NCBI RefSeq assembly: GCF_017569185.1
Contig: NZ_CP071869.1
Location: forward strand, 2,160,001 to 2,224,000
Direction: 5' to 3'
Source: Polaribacter cellanae
GTDB lineage: Bacteria > Bacteroidota > Bacteroidia > Flavobacteriales > Flavobacteriaceae
Length of the DNA: 64,000 nt
Shown here: in pieces, positions 16,252 to 24,029 of the stretch
How positions within the stretch are numbered: position 1 is the first letter of the stretch
How the letters are laid out: every line of letters begins with the position of its first letter
Notes under the pieces: generated by a model
The model's input: the letters and a program-made list of their open reading frames with translations, nothing else
What the model was told of the DNA's origin: nothing
The model's database searches: none
Made by a program: the position numbers and the translations under genes

Positions 16252-17137
16252 AGAATATTTAACGAAACAAGGGTATGCAAAAACTACTGTAAATTCATAC
16301 ATTAGAAATGCAAACTTATTTATCGATTGGTGTGAGTGTAATAACTATGAAACTACAACTATTGATTATAAATCCTGCTTACAATACATCAAGAAACTTC
16401 AAATAATTAAGAAAGGGAAGCGAGTATCACAATCCACGATTAAACATCAAGTAGGCGGCTTAAAAATCTATTTCAATTATTTAATTGATACTGAACAACG
16501 ATTTGACAATCCTATAGAGAATATCAACATCAGAGGAGTACAAAGAACACTCAACCATAATTTGTTAGAAGCAGAAGAACTCGAAGATTTGTATTACAGT
16601 TATCAAACAGAAAAGATTGAATTTCCAAGTTCTAAATCGGTTGCGATTCGTAACAAAGTCATTACTGGTTTAATGGTGTATCAAGGACTCAATGCAACTG
16701 CATTAAAATCGCTTAAGGTTGAGCATATTCAATTAGAAAAGGGAACTGTGTATATTCCAAGCACTCGCAAAACAAACAGTAGAACGTTAGAGCTAAAATC
16801 AGCGCAAATCCTGCCTTTTGTGCTCTTTTTAGAAACTTATAGAGAAATCCTCCAAGAAGAACTTAAAAACTACACAGAAAGCCTGTTTCCGCTAAATTCA
16901 GATCGCTTTGATATTATTACTTCGCACTTGTTTAAAAGACTCAAACGCATCAATCATAAAGTAACGAATGTGAAGCAAATTAGAGCTTCTGTAATTACCA
17001 ATTGGTTAAAGACGTACAATATTAGAGAAGTGCAGTATATGGCAGGACATCGTTATATTTCTTCTACTGAAAGATACCAGCAAGACGATCTTGAAAACCT
17101 ACATGAAATGATTGAGACTTTGCATCCAATCAGTTAA
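16241..17137 (+). CDS. Tyrosine recombinase 2 of module 1 (divergent active site)
   Basis: 298 residues from ATG 16241, which overlaps the end of recombinase 1; an open frame further upstream has no better start. The fold pattern is that of a tyrosine recombinase, with nucleophile Tyr in AGHRYISSTERY near the C-terminus. But the first catalytic Arg is replaced (VYQGLNATAL instead of GLRxxE) and the HxxR box reads VKQIRASV, keeping Arg and losing His. The partner in module 2 shows the same substitutions, so this is a family feature and not decay. It may act as an architectural or half-active partner of recombinase 1. Cargo genes follow. Confidence 0.75.
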   Translation: MTYREYLTKQGYAKTTVNSYIRNANLFIDWCECNNYETTTIDYKSCLQYIKKLQIIKKGKRVSQSTIKHQVGGLKIYFNYLIDTEQRFDNPIENINIRGVQRTLNHNLLEAEELEDLYYSYQTEKIEFPSSKSVAIRNKVITGLMVYQGLNATALKSLKVEHIQLEKGTVYIPSTRKTNSRTLELKSAQILPFVLFLETYREILQEELKNYTESLFPLNSDRFDIITSHLFKRLKRINHKVTNVKQIRASVITNWLKTYNIREVQYMAGHRYISSTERYQQDDLENLHEMIETLHPIS

Positions 17138-17268
17138 AGTAATAACTATGACTTTTTCGGCGTATTCGGTTTAATACTCGGAACTCTCTTAGGGGTATAT
17201 GGTGGAGACCCTTTTACTCTTCTTGTTTTTGGAGGTGATGGTGGTGGTTTTTTTGCCATAGCTTTTTT

Positions 17269-17835
17269 TTAGAATAGAAATCCCATGATTCCTACAATGA
17301 TAAGTAAAATTAAATTTATAAATAATAAAGATCTTGTTATGTAAAAACTATTTGCTCTTTTATCATTAACTATTTGATTTAAAGAGGTCATTTTTATATA
17401 ATCTTTTTTTAGGTTTTTATTAAAATGCTCAAGAGTGGATTTTTTAGCTTTCATTCTTTTTTCTGAATAAGTCCCACTCTCATACCTATAATAGTATTTA
17501 TATAAATCGGTTTCATATTTTTTCAAAGAATTTAATGATGGTAAGAAATGATATTCTCTTGTAAAACCATGAAAAACACTACTCATGTAATAAATAGTAA
17601 AAATTATTGAAATTGAGAAAACTATATATATACCAAGAAATATCCAATCTAAATACGAACACAGTAATATATTTCCGTTATTAAAATATTCTTTAAAAGA
17701 ATAAACAGACCCTCCAATATAAACTATCAAAAGAGTCGTTGGAAATTGAATTGATTGGTCGTAAAAACGAGCTCTTTCGTATTCAAAAATATATTGTTCT
17801 TTGTAAAAGTCTAAATTATTTTCTTTTTCTATCAT
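17269..17835 (-). CDS. Multi-pass membrane protein, possible defence cargo
   Basis: 188 residues. Two hydrophobic segments at about 30-48 and 62-84 and one at the C-terminus (LLFINLILLIIVGIMGF), with a basic helical region of about 80 residues between. The arrangement recalls SLATT-type effectors (membrane helices plus cytosolic helix bundle) that accompany bacterial conflict systems, but I cannot confirm the family. It is divergent from the C39-like protease gene, with only about 78 bases between the starts, so the two are probably co-regulated. Confidence 0.55.
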   Translation of the reverse strand: MIEKENNLDFYKEQYIFEYERARFYDQSIQFPTTLLIVYIGGSVYSFKEYFNNGNILLCSYLDWIFLGIYIVFSISIIFTIYYMSSVFHGFTREYHFLPSLNSLKKYETDLYKYYYRYESGTYSEKRMKAKKSTLEHFNKNLKKDYIKMTSLNQIVNDKRANSFYITRSLLFINLILLIIVGIMGFLF

Positions 17836-17913
17836 TTTTAATATTGTGTAAAATGTAGTGCCATTTGTAAAAATAAAAAATTTAATTAATATATTAGCTC
17901 AAAAATGTAATTG

Positions 17914-19485
17914 ATGGAGAATCAAATAGGATTTGAAATAGCACCAAGCGATGAAGCCACTGATGCTATTTTAGAAACAATAGACAAGGTTTTTTTTAAT
18001 GATGAGGTAATCACTGATACTAGGATTCAAATAGAGGCAAAGCTTTCTAATTTCTTTGAAAAAGAACTCCCTGAAAATATTTACTCTCTTATTGAATACC
18101 CATATGTTGATAAAGTTTATAGAGATAGTTATTATAATTATTACGCATCAAAGCATTATTCTTACAAAAGAGATTGTATAAGAGTATCTCTGTTTTATGG
18201 TAAAATAACAGGAGAAATGTTTCTTAATCCAACAAGTCATCATCTCCTAAGAAAACATTACAAAGGGTATTTTATTATTCGACCTTTGAAAAATGCTATT
18301 TTTGGAAGATCTCATCTTAATATTGAACTATTTAAAACAACTTCCCAAATATGTTCTTTTGAATCTAGGTCAATGATTTTGGGTGTTAAATTCAAAACAT
18401 TCGGATTTCCTCACAGTTCTCAAAACCAAGAAACAATCACTTGCGCAGAAACAACTATATGGGGATTAATGGAGTACTTTGGTTCTAAATATCCAGATTA
18501 TACACCCTCATTGCCATCTGAAATAATGAGTTCTTTAAAACCAATTATTTTTGAAAGACAACTGCCCTCGATAGGTTTAACTACAGAAGAAATTTCCTAT
18601 AGCCTAAAAGATTTTGGTTTTGGAACTAGAATCTACTCTACAGAGGGGTTTGATGGTGATATGTTTGATAATATTCACTATTATATAGAGTCTGGCATAC
18701 CTATTGTTCTTACATTAGAAGCAGACGAAAAAGATGAAGACGAAAACATTAAAAACATACAAGGTCACGCTGTTATTGCAATTGGTAAAAATTATGAAGA
18801 TAAAACTCCTTTAAATAAAATAGAAAGTAAAACTTTCAGTATTAATGGTAGAGACTATTTTAATTATATAGATTTCGCTAATATTAATCAAAAAATTATT
18901 ATTCAAGATGATAATTTGTTTCCATATAGAGAAGTATCTTTAGATAATATTGGAGAGCACTATGATGATGAAGATTTATCAAGTAATTATCAAGTAGACG
19001 CTATAGTAGTACCACTATATCCCAAAATATATTTGGAAGCAACACTAGCTAAAAAGATGAGTTTATCTATATTAGCAGACCCAATTTATGGATATAAATT
19101 TGAAAATGGTTTTGTGTTTAGATTCTTTTTAACCTCTAGTCGTTCCTTTAAATCTCATCTATCATCACTTACTAGATTAGACAAAGATTTAAAGTACGAT
19201 ATTTTAGGTACAAAAATGCCTAAATTTATATGGTGTTCAGAAATTTATCAGGATTACGAAAACTGTAATGAGATAAAAATTGATGAAAAAAGGAATAAAA
19301 TAGCTGATGGTTTAATAATAATAGATGCGACTGAAGCTAACAAAGAAAGTTCTGATGCACTTATCTTTGCAGGGTACCCAAATAGATGTATAAGTCTAAT
19401 TGAAAATAAATTTGTAACTTTGGGGCTTTCATTAAGTTACTATACGTATTATAATAACTTTAAAAAAGAATATGGCAGTAGATAA
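17914..19485 (+). CDS. Papain-fold (C39-like) cysteine protease domain protein
   Basis: 523 residues from ATG 17914 (a TTG precedes it). No signal peptide. The middle shows the order of a C39-like peptidase: QETITCAETTIWGLMEYF with Cys near 177, a helix-rich stretch ending SGIPIVLTLEAD, GHAVIAIG with His near 285, and IIQDDNLFP with Asp near 333. The N-terminal 150 and C-terminal 150 residues are not recognised. C39 folds usually trim leader peptides; here, with no peptide substrate or ABC transporter nearby and a divergent membrane protein, a conflict or defence role is a reasonable guess. It overlaps the next gene by 14 bases. Confidence 0.6.
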   Translation: MENQIGFEIAPSDEATDAILETIDKVFFNDEVITDTRIQIEAKLSNFFEKELPENIYSLIEYPYVDKVYRDSYYNYYASKHYSYKRDCIRVSLFYGKITGEMFLNPTSHHLLRKHYKGYFIIRPLKNAIFGRSHLNIELFKTTSQICSFESRSMILGVKFKTFGFPHSSQNQETITCAETTIWGLMEYFGSKYPDYTPSLPSEIMSSLKPIIFERQLPSIGLTTEEISYSLKDFGFGTRIYSTEGFDGDMFDNIHYYIESGIPIVLTLEADEKDEDENIKNIQGHAVIAIGKNYEDKTPLNKIESKTFSINGRDYFNYIDFANINQKIIIQDDNLFPYREVSLDNIGEHYDDEDLSSNYQVDAIVVPLYPKIYLEATLAKKMSLSILADPIYGYKFENGFVFRFFLTSSRSFKSHLSSLTRLDKDLKYDILGTKMPKFIWCSEIYQDYENCNEIKIDEKRNKIADGLIIIDATEANKESSDALIFAGYPNRCISLIENKFVTLGLSLSYYTYYNNFKKEYGSR

Positions 19486-19675
19486 AAATAAAAGTAGAAG
19501 AGAAAAAATTTCTTTCGGATATATTAATAAAAAACAGTATGAATTCATTCCAGCTGAAGACGTAGCGGCATCTAATCAAAGAATTAGAGAGTTTATGTCT
19601 CCTTTGGTTAAAGAACACGCTGTTAAAGAAGCAATTTCAAGAAAATCTGCTTCTAAGATTGTATTGAATTCTTAA
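19472..19675 (+). CDS. Small basic protein paired with the protease-like gene
   Basis: 67 residues, basic N-terminus (DKNKSRREK), a possible helix in the middle, no membrane segment. It starts inside the end of the protease-like gene and a strong terminator follows, so the two form an operon. It might be a substrate, inhibitor or antitoxin of the protease-like protein; no direct evidence. Confidence 0.55.
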   Translation: MAVDKNKSRREKISFGYINKKQYEFIPAEDVAASNQRIREFMSPLVKEHAVKEAISRKSASKIVLNS

Positions 19676-19701
19676 AAGAAAATAACTTTTCTCACCAATA
19701 T

Positions 19702-19741
19702 AAGAGGTTTTGATTATTTAATCAAAACCTCTTTTTCTTTT
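19702..19741 (+). terminator. Strong intrinsic terminator
   Basis: AAGAGGTTTTGATT (19702-19715) pairs perfectly over 14 bp with AATCAAAACCTCTT (19720-19733), 4-nt loop, followed by TTTCTTTTT. It closes the protease-like operon. Confidence 0.9.
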
Positions 19742-20054
19742 TAAAAAGATTTTTTAAATAAATATTAGGTCAATAAAAGACAAAGAATTACTTTAGTATT
19801 GAATTAGAAATCAAAAAGCTATTATCTACTCTGGTTGCTTTAAAAACTGTTAATAAATAGATAAGTAGTTTACAAACAAGGAGTTCGAATTTTCGAACAA
19901 CTTGCAAAGAAATCAAATAGTTCTTATAAGGATAGTCTATTCGTTAAAAACATATTTGATTAATTTCTCATAGAATAAAAATGACGTTCATTGACATTTT
20001 GAAAGATTAAAAACAATAAATTTTAGGTGATTTTTAACGCTATTCGCTAAAAAC
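19742..20054. other. Noncoding gap with palindrome
   Basis: AT-rich, no gene seen. It contains GTTCGAA/TTCGAAC (19883-19889, 19892-19898), a 16-base palindrome. The gap probably includes the 3' end of the insertion element carrying the transposase at 20055, but I could not find clear terminal inverted repeats. Confidence 0.4.
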
Positions 20055-21356
20055 TTAATTTGTAGGTAATAGGAGTTTACAACAGTAGTTTCTGTTGGCT
20101 TCTAATCGGGCTTCATTGCAATTGGAAATGATAGGTTTTGACTCCAGTATATCTGGTTTCAAATGCACTTCATAAGGTGTAAAGAATTTATGCTTGTGAC
20201 AGGGCTTTAGATTATTATAATCATTAATGAAAAAATCCAATTCCTTTTGCATACCATCGGCATAGATTTCTTTTTTACGGAAGTAATAGCTTTTCATAAT
20301 CTTATACGGCCCTTCAACAATTGAGTTTGAGAATGTAACGTCTTTTAAGGCGATTTTCTTTTGGATAGAAATCTCACAGTTTTTGATAAAATCCGCTACG
20401 GTATGATTGTTATTCTCTGAACCACCATCAACTATTAAATCGAGATGTTGACCTTTAATCTCAATATTAAACTCATTCAAAATACCTTTTCGTAAACTCT
20501 CAACTCGTATTTGAGCAGATAGTTTTCGAGAGAGATGATGTGATACGATTTTACGAGAGAAATTATCAACTACGGTATAGATATAGAATTTTACATTGTC
20601 CATAGTCTTGTATTGAGAAACATCCATATGCCAAGTGTGGTTGGGTCTATCCACATCTAAAGAACCTTTCTTTCTAGATTTCTTTTTAGGTTTTCTCGCT
20701 TCTGATAATCCTAACTTTTTAGAATACTTATACCAAGAGGCAGATGACATCGAGATAGCACCATCTTTAACCGCTTTACCCCAAATAGCTCCTATTGACC
20801 AAAACTGATGTGATTTTTTATTCATGTATTTCTTTAGGACTTCTATTTCAAACAAGGCAACTTGGTTAGGGCGTTTTTTAAAACAAGTATTAGCTAAGGA
20901 TTTATCACATGCAAAAGCGTGAACTCCTAACCACATTGAATAGCGATGTTGTGAGATATTCAAAAACAACAATAGTATTTTCTTTTCAAAAGGAAAGTTA
21001 TGATTGAGATTTTCCAAGAGTTGAACAATTACATTCTTGTTCTTAACGATAGATGCAAAGACACGTTCTTTACCAATGAGATTTAAAATAGTGATATAGA
21101 AACGAGCCATCTGAATAAAAACTTCTTTACCAAAATGAACTCGAGGGTCTAAAAAGACTTTCGTATCATTTAAGTTGGTTTGAATATTCGATGCAAATTC
21201 ACTACCTACATAGCGTTCGGGTTTTTCATTATCTTTCCAATAACTAGTGGTTGAATTAGGAATTTGAGAAGTAAATTTATTGGGCAAGAGTTCGTCCTGA
21301 AGTTTTAAAGCATAAGTAACTTTAACATCAGAATGATACTTTTTATATTTTCCCAT
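20055..21356 (-). CDS. DDE (rve-type) transposase
   Basis: 433 residues with a C-terminal integrase core: first Asp in HTWHMDVSQYK, second in DLIVDGGSENNN, Glu in SNSIVEGPYK. The N-terminal part is helical with a basic stretch (KPKKKSRKKGS) before the core. This is the IS3/IS481-like retroviral integrase class that moves insertion elements by cut or copy and paste. It appears complete. A truncated relative lies at 35250. It interrupts the cargo zone between the protease-like operon and the toxin-antitoxin pair. Confidence 0.8.
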   Translation of the reverse strand: MGKYKKYHSDVKVTYALKLQDELLPNKFTSQIPNSTTSYWKDNEKPERYVGSEFASNIQTNLNDTKVFLDPRVHFGKEVFIQMARFYITILNLIGKERVFASIVKNKNVIVQLLENLNHNFPFEKKILLLFLNISQHRYSMWLGVHAFACDKSLANTCFKKRPNQVALFEIEVLKKYMNKKSHQFWSIGAIWGKAVKDGAISMSSASWYKYSKKLGLSEARKPKKKSRKKGSLDVDRPNHTWHMDVSQYKTMDNVKFYIYTVVDNFSRKIVSHHLSRKLSAQIRVESLRKGILNEFNIEIKGQHLDLIVDGGSENNNHTVADFIKNCEISIQKKIALKDVTFSNSIVEGPYKIMKSYYFRKKEIYADGMQKELDFFINDYNNLKPCHKHKFFTPYEVHLKPDILESKPIISNCNEARLEANRNYCCKLLLPTN

Positions 21357-21427
21357 AACGGATTTAGAGAATTAAAAAAGTAGCCAAAGAAACAATCTTT
21401 CAAACTGTTATGAAAATAAAAATTAGT

Positions 21428-21435
21428 TATCTTTG
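21428..21435 (+). promoter_or_regulatory. Candidate promoter of toxin-antitoxin pair
   Basis: TATCTTTG fits the Bacteroidota -7 box TAnnTTTG and lies 24 bases before the ATG at 21460, which supports that start over a TTG at 21433. Confidence 0.5.
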
Positions 21436-21459
21436 TTTAAAGAGTATATAGATTGTAAT

Positions 21460-21699
21460 ATGGATATTCAAATAGAGAAGTATAAATTAATGGAATGGTT
21501 GATGAGTCTAAAAGATGAATCTGTTATTTCTAAATTAAATACTATTAAAAATAGTATATCTAAGTCTTCAGATTGGGCAGATGATATCTCTGAAACAGAG
21601 AAATTATTAATCAATGCTGGGTTGAAAGATATTGAAGAAGGAAATACATTTACCCATGAGCAAGTAATGAAAGAAATTAACGAGGCTTACGGGATTTAG
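21460..21699 (+). CDS. Antitoxin of a ParE/RelE-type pair
   Basis: 79 residues from ATG 21460. Acidic and helical, with the C-terminal phrase GNTFTHEQVMKEINEAYGI; the pattern (T)HEQVxxE is common at the end of antitoxins that neutralise ParE/RelE toxins in Bacteroidota. Three bases separate it from the toxin gene. The pair may stabilise the mobile module; a different pair occupies the same position in module 2 (57.7 kb). Confidence 0.7.
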   Translation: MDIQIEKYKLMEWLMSLKDESVISKLNTIKNSISKSSDWADDISETEKLLINAGLKDIEEGNTFTHEQVMKEINEAYGI

Positions 21700-21702
21700 T
21701 AG

Positions 21703-22008
21703 ATGGAAATTATTTGGACAAGATTAGCCAATATTACTTATAAAGAAGTATTTGAAAATCTTGATTGGAGATGGACAAAAAAAGAAATGAGAAACTTTAG
21801 AGACTTAACTAATGATTTGTTAGAAAAGGTTAAAAACGAACAAGTAACTCATCCATTTGTAAACAAAGCTTTAGGAATTAGAAAAGCTATAGTTCATAAA
21901 AATGTGTCTTTGTTTTATAAAGAAGACAAGAAAAGTAGTAAGATTTATTTGATTACATTTTTTAATAATCGAATGAATCCAAAAACATTAAAGAAATTAT
22001 TGAAATAA
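21703..22008 (+). CDS. ParE/RelE-superfamily toxin
   Basis: 101 residues. It starts IIWTRLANITYKEVFENL, contains the central KALGIRKAIVHKNVSLFYK strand region and ends with a strand pair and NRMNPKTLKKLLK, the fold pattern of RelE/ParE toxins, which act on mRNA at the ribosome or on gyrase. Which target applies cannot be read. It follows its antitoxin after 3 bases and is closed by a hairpin terminator. Confidence 0.7.
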   Translation: MEIIWTRLANITYKEVFENLDWRWTKKEMRNFRDLTNDLLEKVKNEQVTHPFVNKALGIRKAIVHKNVSLFYKEDKKSSKIYLITFFNNRMNPKTLKKLLK

Positions 22009-22040
22009 AAGTGATATGAAAATATTACTTTTTTCATTTT
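22007..22040 (+). terminator. Terminator of toxin-antitoxin operon
   Basis: AAAAGTGATAT (22007-22017) and ATATTACTTTT (22022-22032), 4-nt loop, one mismatch, followed by a T-rich stretch. Confidence 0.6.
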
Positions 22041-22131
22041 AAAATAAAAAGTAGTTCATTGAAATAGCCTTGAGTTAAAATGTGAGGTATAGGTAGAAAA
22101 AGTGTAAAAGCCCTCAAAAAAGAGGGGTGGT

Positions 22132-22145
22132 TACTATCCCTTTGG
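22132..22145 (+). other. Rhs core/tip junction sequence, copy A (putative recombination site)
   Basis: TACTATCCCTTTGG, encoding YYPFG. Rhs homology starts exactly here; the bases before (hairpin CCCTC 22111-22115/GAGGG 22122-22126 with an A6 loop) are unrelated to rhs. The same 14 bases stand at 51919-51932 and 59231-59244, whereas the third rhs locus has a different spelling of the same codons (43692 region). Beyond the 14 bases copies A and B differ at many third positions. Confidence 0.5.
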
Positions 22146-23130
22146 TTTGAAACACAAGGGTTATAATAATGTTACCAGTTCCAATGGGAATAGTGTTGCA
22201 CAGAAGTTCGGTTATAATGGAGTTGAATTAGAAGAAAGTCTCGGATTAAATCTTCACGAAATGGACTTTAGAATGTATGACCCAGCTATTGGTAGATTTA
22301 ATGGAATAGATCCAGTTACTCACCATTCACAAGGAACAAGTGTAGCTTTTGATAATAATCCTATTTATTTTGCTGACCCAAGTGGTGCAGATGCTAAATC
22401 TTTGATTGATGAAATTTTAGCAAAAAGTGGTAGTGGTAAAACAACTTGGACAAATAATAATGATGGAACTTTCTCTGGTTCAAACGGTTCAACAGCAACA
22501 GATGAAGATCACATAGTTAATGATGATGAAAAAGAAGCTCAAACAATTGCAGGTGATCTAAACAGTATTTTTAAAAAGAAATTTGGGAAGACACCTTTTT
22601 CAGTAGAAAAAACAACAAGGCTAGAATATAAATGGACTTTTTCGCATTTTTTCTTTGGAAGGGAAGCAGAATATGTGAAAGTAGAGACATATAAAATTGT
22701 CGGTAGTATGGGATTTGATTGGGATCAGCATTATTATGTAAGGATGTTAAAAGATATAATAGATGCTTCTTCAGATATATTAGTTGATATTATTCCTGAT
22801 AAATCTAACTATGAGGGAGCTACTGGAAATGGTTTAATGAGTGATTATTATGGAGGACATACTGAATCAAGTAAATTAGTTGTCTTATCAGATTTATTAC
22901 AAATTTACAAAGGAAATACTTCACATTCTATAGGAGGAGTGACATTACACGAATTATTAAGACATATCCACCCTGATGGAGACATTGATGCGAATGTCAA
23001 TAATATGCGTACATATTTTGGTTTAGCAAAAGGGAAAAATCATTATGGTGTTAGAGTGGAAAGTAATATGTCTATCAGAAGAGTAACGAAAGATAATTAT
23101 AAAAAAGAACCAGTAAAAATAAAAAACTAA
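22132..23130 (+). pseudogene. Orphan Rhs C-terminal tip A (core fragment plus toxin domain)
   Basis: The frame is open from 22108 but has no good start; TTG 22147 is the only early candidate. It begins at YYPFG, continues with the last part of the Rhs core (RMYDPAIGRFNGIDPV, the usual hinge DPxGRF) and then a variable domain of about 230 residues. This tip contains GGVTLHELLRHIHPDGD, similar to zincin peptidase helices but with HExxxH spacing rather than HExxH. Without an upstream shell it is probably silent until joined to a full rhs gene. The stop overlaps the start of the immunity lipoprotein (TAATG). Displaced tips behind rhs loci are known in other bacteria. Confidence 0.7.
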
Positions 23131-23603
23131 TGGTAAATAAATGGTTATTTTATGCTTTGTGCATTGTATTTTTATTTTCTTGTAATCAGAAAAAGAAAGG
23201 TATTATTTCTAGTGAATTGTTTAATACTGAAAACTTAAATCAAGAAATAAAATCAGTAAATGATTTGAAAAGTCAGGGCTTTAATCCAATGGAAGGAAAT
23301 ATTTTATTACTTGAAAAAGTAAATAAAGATATAATTGTTCATCTACAAGTAGATCCTGATTTTAATGATTTGAGATGTAAAATATGGTCAATTAAAATTA
23401 AATCTATTGATATTGAGTTTGTTAGTGATTTTTTACTAAAATATGATTTACATATGATATCTAGTAGATGCTATTCTTATACTGAAAACAGTACTTGTCA
23501 ATTTTCGGTTTTCAATCCTAAAAACAATAAAGTATATATATGTGAAGTATTTGTGGAAGATGATACGCCTACTTTAAAAGTTATTTATTTTATACCTAGA
23601 TAA
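23130..23603 (+). CDS. Lipoprotein, probable immunity protein of tip A
   Basis: 157 residues. Lipoprotein signal with lipobox LFSC (Cys 18), then a soluble domain of about 135 residues. The ATG uses the last base of the tip's stop codon, the typical coupling of toxin and immunity genes. A lipoprotein would stay in the envelope, so the toxin probably acts in the periplasm, which would suit a peptidase-like tip. Immunity function is inferred from position only. Confidence 0.6.
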   Translation: MVNKWLFYALCIVFLFSCNQKKKGIISSELFNTENLNQEIKSVNDLKSQGFNPMEGNILLLEKVNKDIIVHLQVDPDFNDLRCKIWSIKIKSIDIEFVSDFLLKYDLHMISSRCYSYTENSTCQFSVFNPKNNKVYICEVFVEDDTPTLKVIYFIPR

Positions 23604-23607
23604 TATG

Positions 23608-23719
23608 GGTAATGATACATATTAGTTGATGAACAAATTTTAAAACATAAAATATTGCAAAACAATAAATTAACATATTAATTATAGTAAAAAAGGATGA
23701 GCTTAATGTTCATCTTTTT
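23608..23719 (+). mobile_element. IS1-family left-end remnant
   Basis: Starts with a 25-base end (23608-23632, GGTAATGATACAT...ATTAGTTGATGA) closely like the IS1 ends elsewhere in the window and has the same following sequence, including an AT-rich stretch and the hairpin around GGATGAgc/TTCATC. It lacks the transposase and is cut at about 23719. Confidence 0.6.
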
Positions 23720-23794
23720 TTATGCAATAGATTTAAATTTAACAGCTTTAATAAGATTATCAATCACATAGAAAAGATGGTTTTTATCTTCATC
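23720..23794 (-). pseudogene. Remnant of XRE regulator C-terminus
   Basis: On the - strand the frame reads DEDKNHLFYVIDNLIKAVK and five more residues to TAA (23722-23720). DEDKxxLxxVIDxLIK is the usual C-terminal helix of solitary flavobacterial XRE regulators. The IS1 end at 23795 cuts it. It lies behind a tip-immunity pair, as does the remnant at 44896. Confidence 0.5.
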
Positions 23795-23877
23795 GGTAAT
23801 GGTACAGATTAGTTGATGAAGGATTTTTAAAACATAAAATATTGTAAAACAATAAATTAACATATTAATTATAATAA

Positions 23878-23912
23878 AAAAGGATGAGCATATAGCTCAT
23901 CCTTTTATTTTT
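23878..23912 (+). terminator. Terminator in the IS1 leader
   Basis: AAAAGGATGAGC (23878-23889) and GCTCATCCTTTT (23895-23906), perfect 12-bp stem, 5-nt loop, then T-rich. A similar hairpin occurs in the leaders at 35060 and 45017. It would block read-through from outside into the transposase gene. Confidence 0.75.
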
Positions 23913-24029
23913 GAATGAATTTAAAGGCGTTAAAATGTGTCTTTTTTATCTTGGTGGTTCAAATTAGTTGATGAAAAAGTTATGAAACGAGCTTGCGAAC
24001 AACATTTAACCAAATAAATAAAATGCTAA

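Noticed and set aside
17138..17271. In-frame extension after the stop of recombinase 2 (44 codons, glycine-rich, e.g. GGDPFTLLVFGGDGGG)
   Set aside because: It has no start codon, and the TAA stop is plain. Module 2 has no such extension, so a functional read-through is unlikely.
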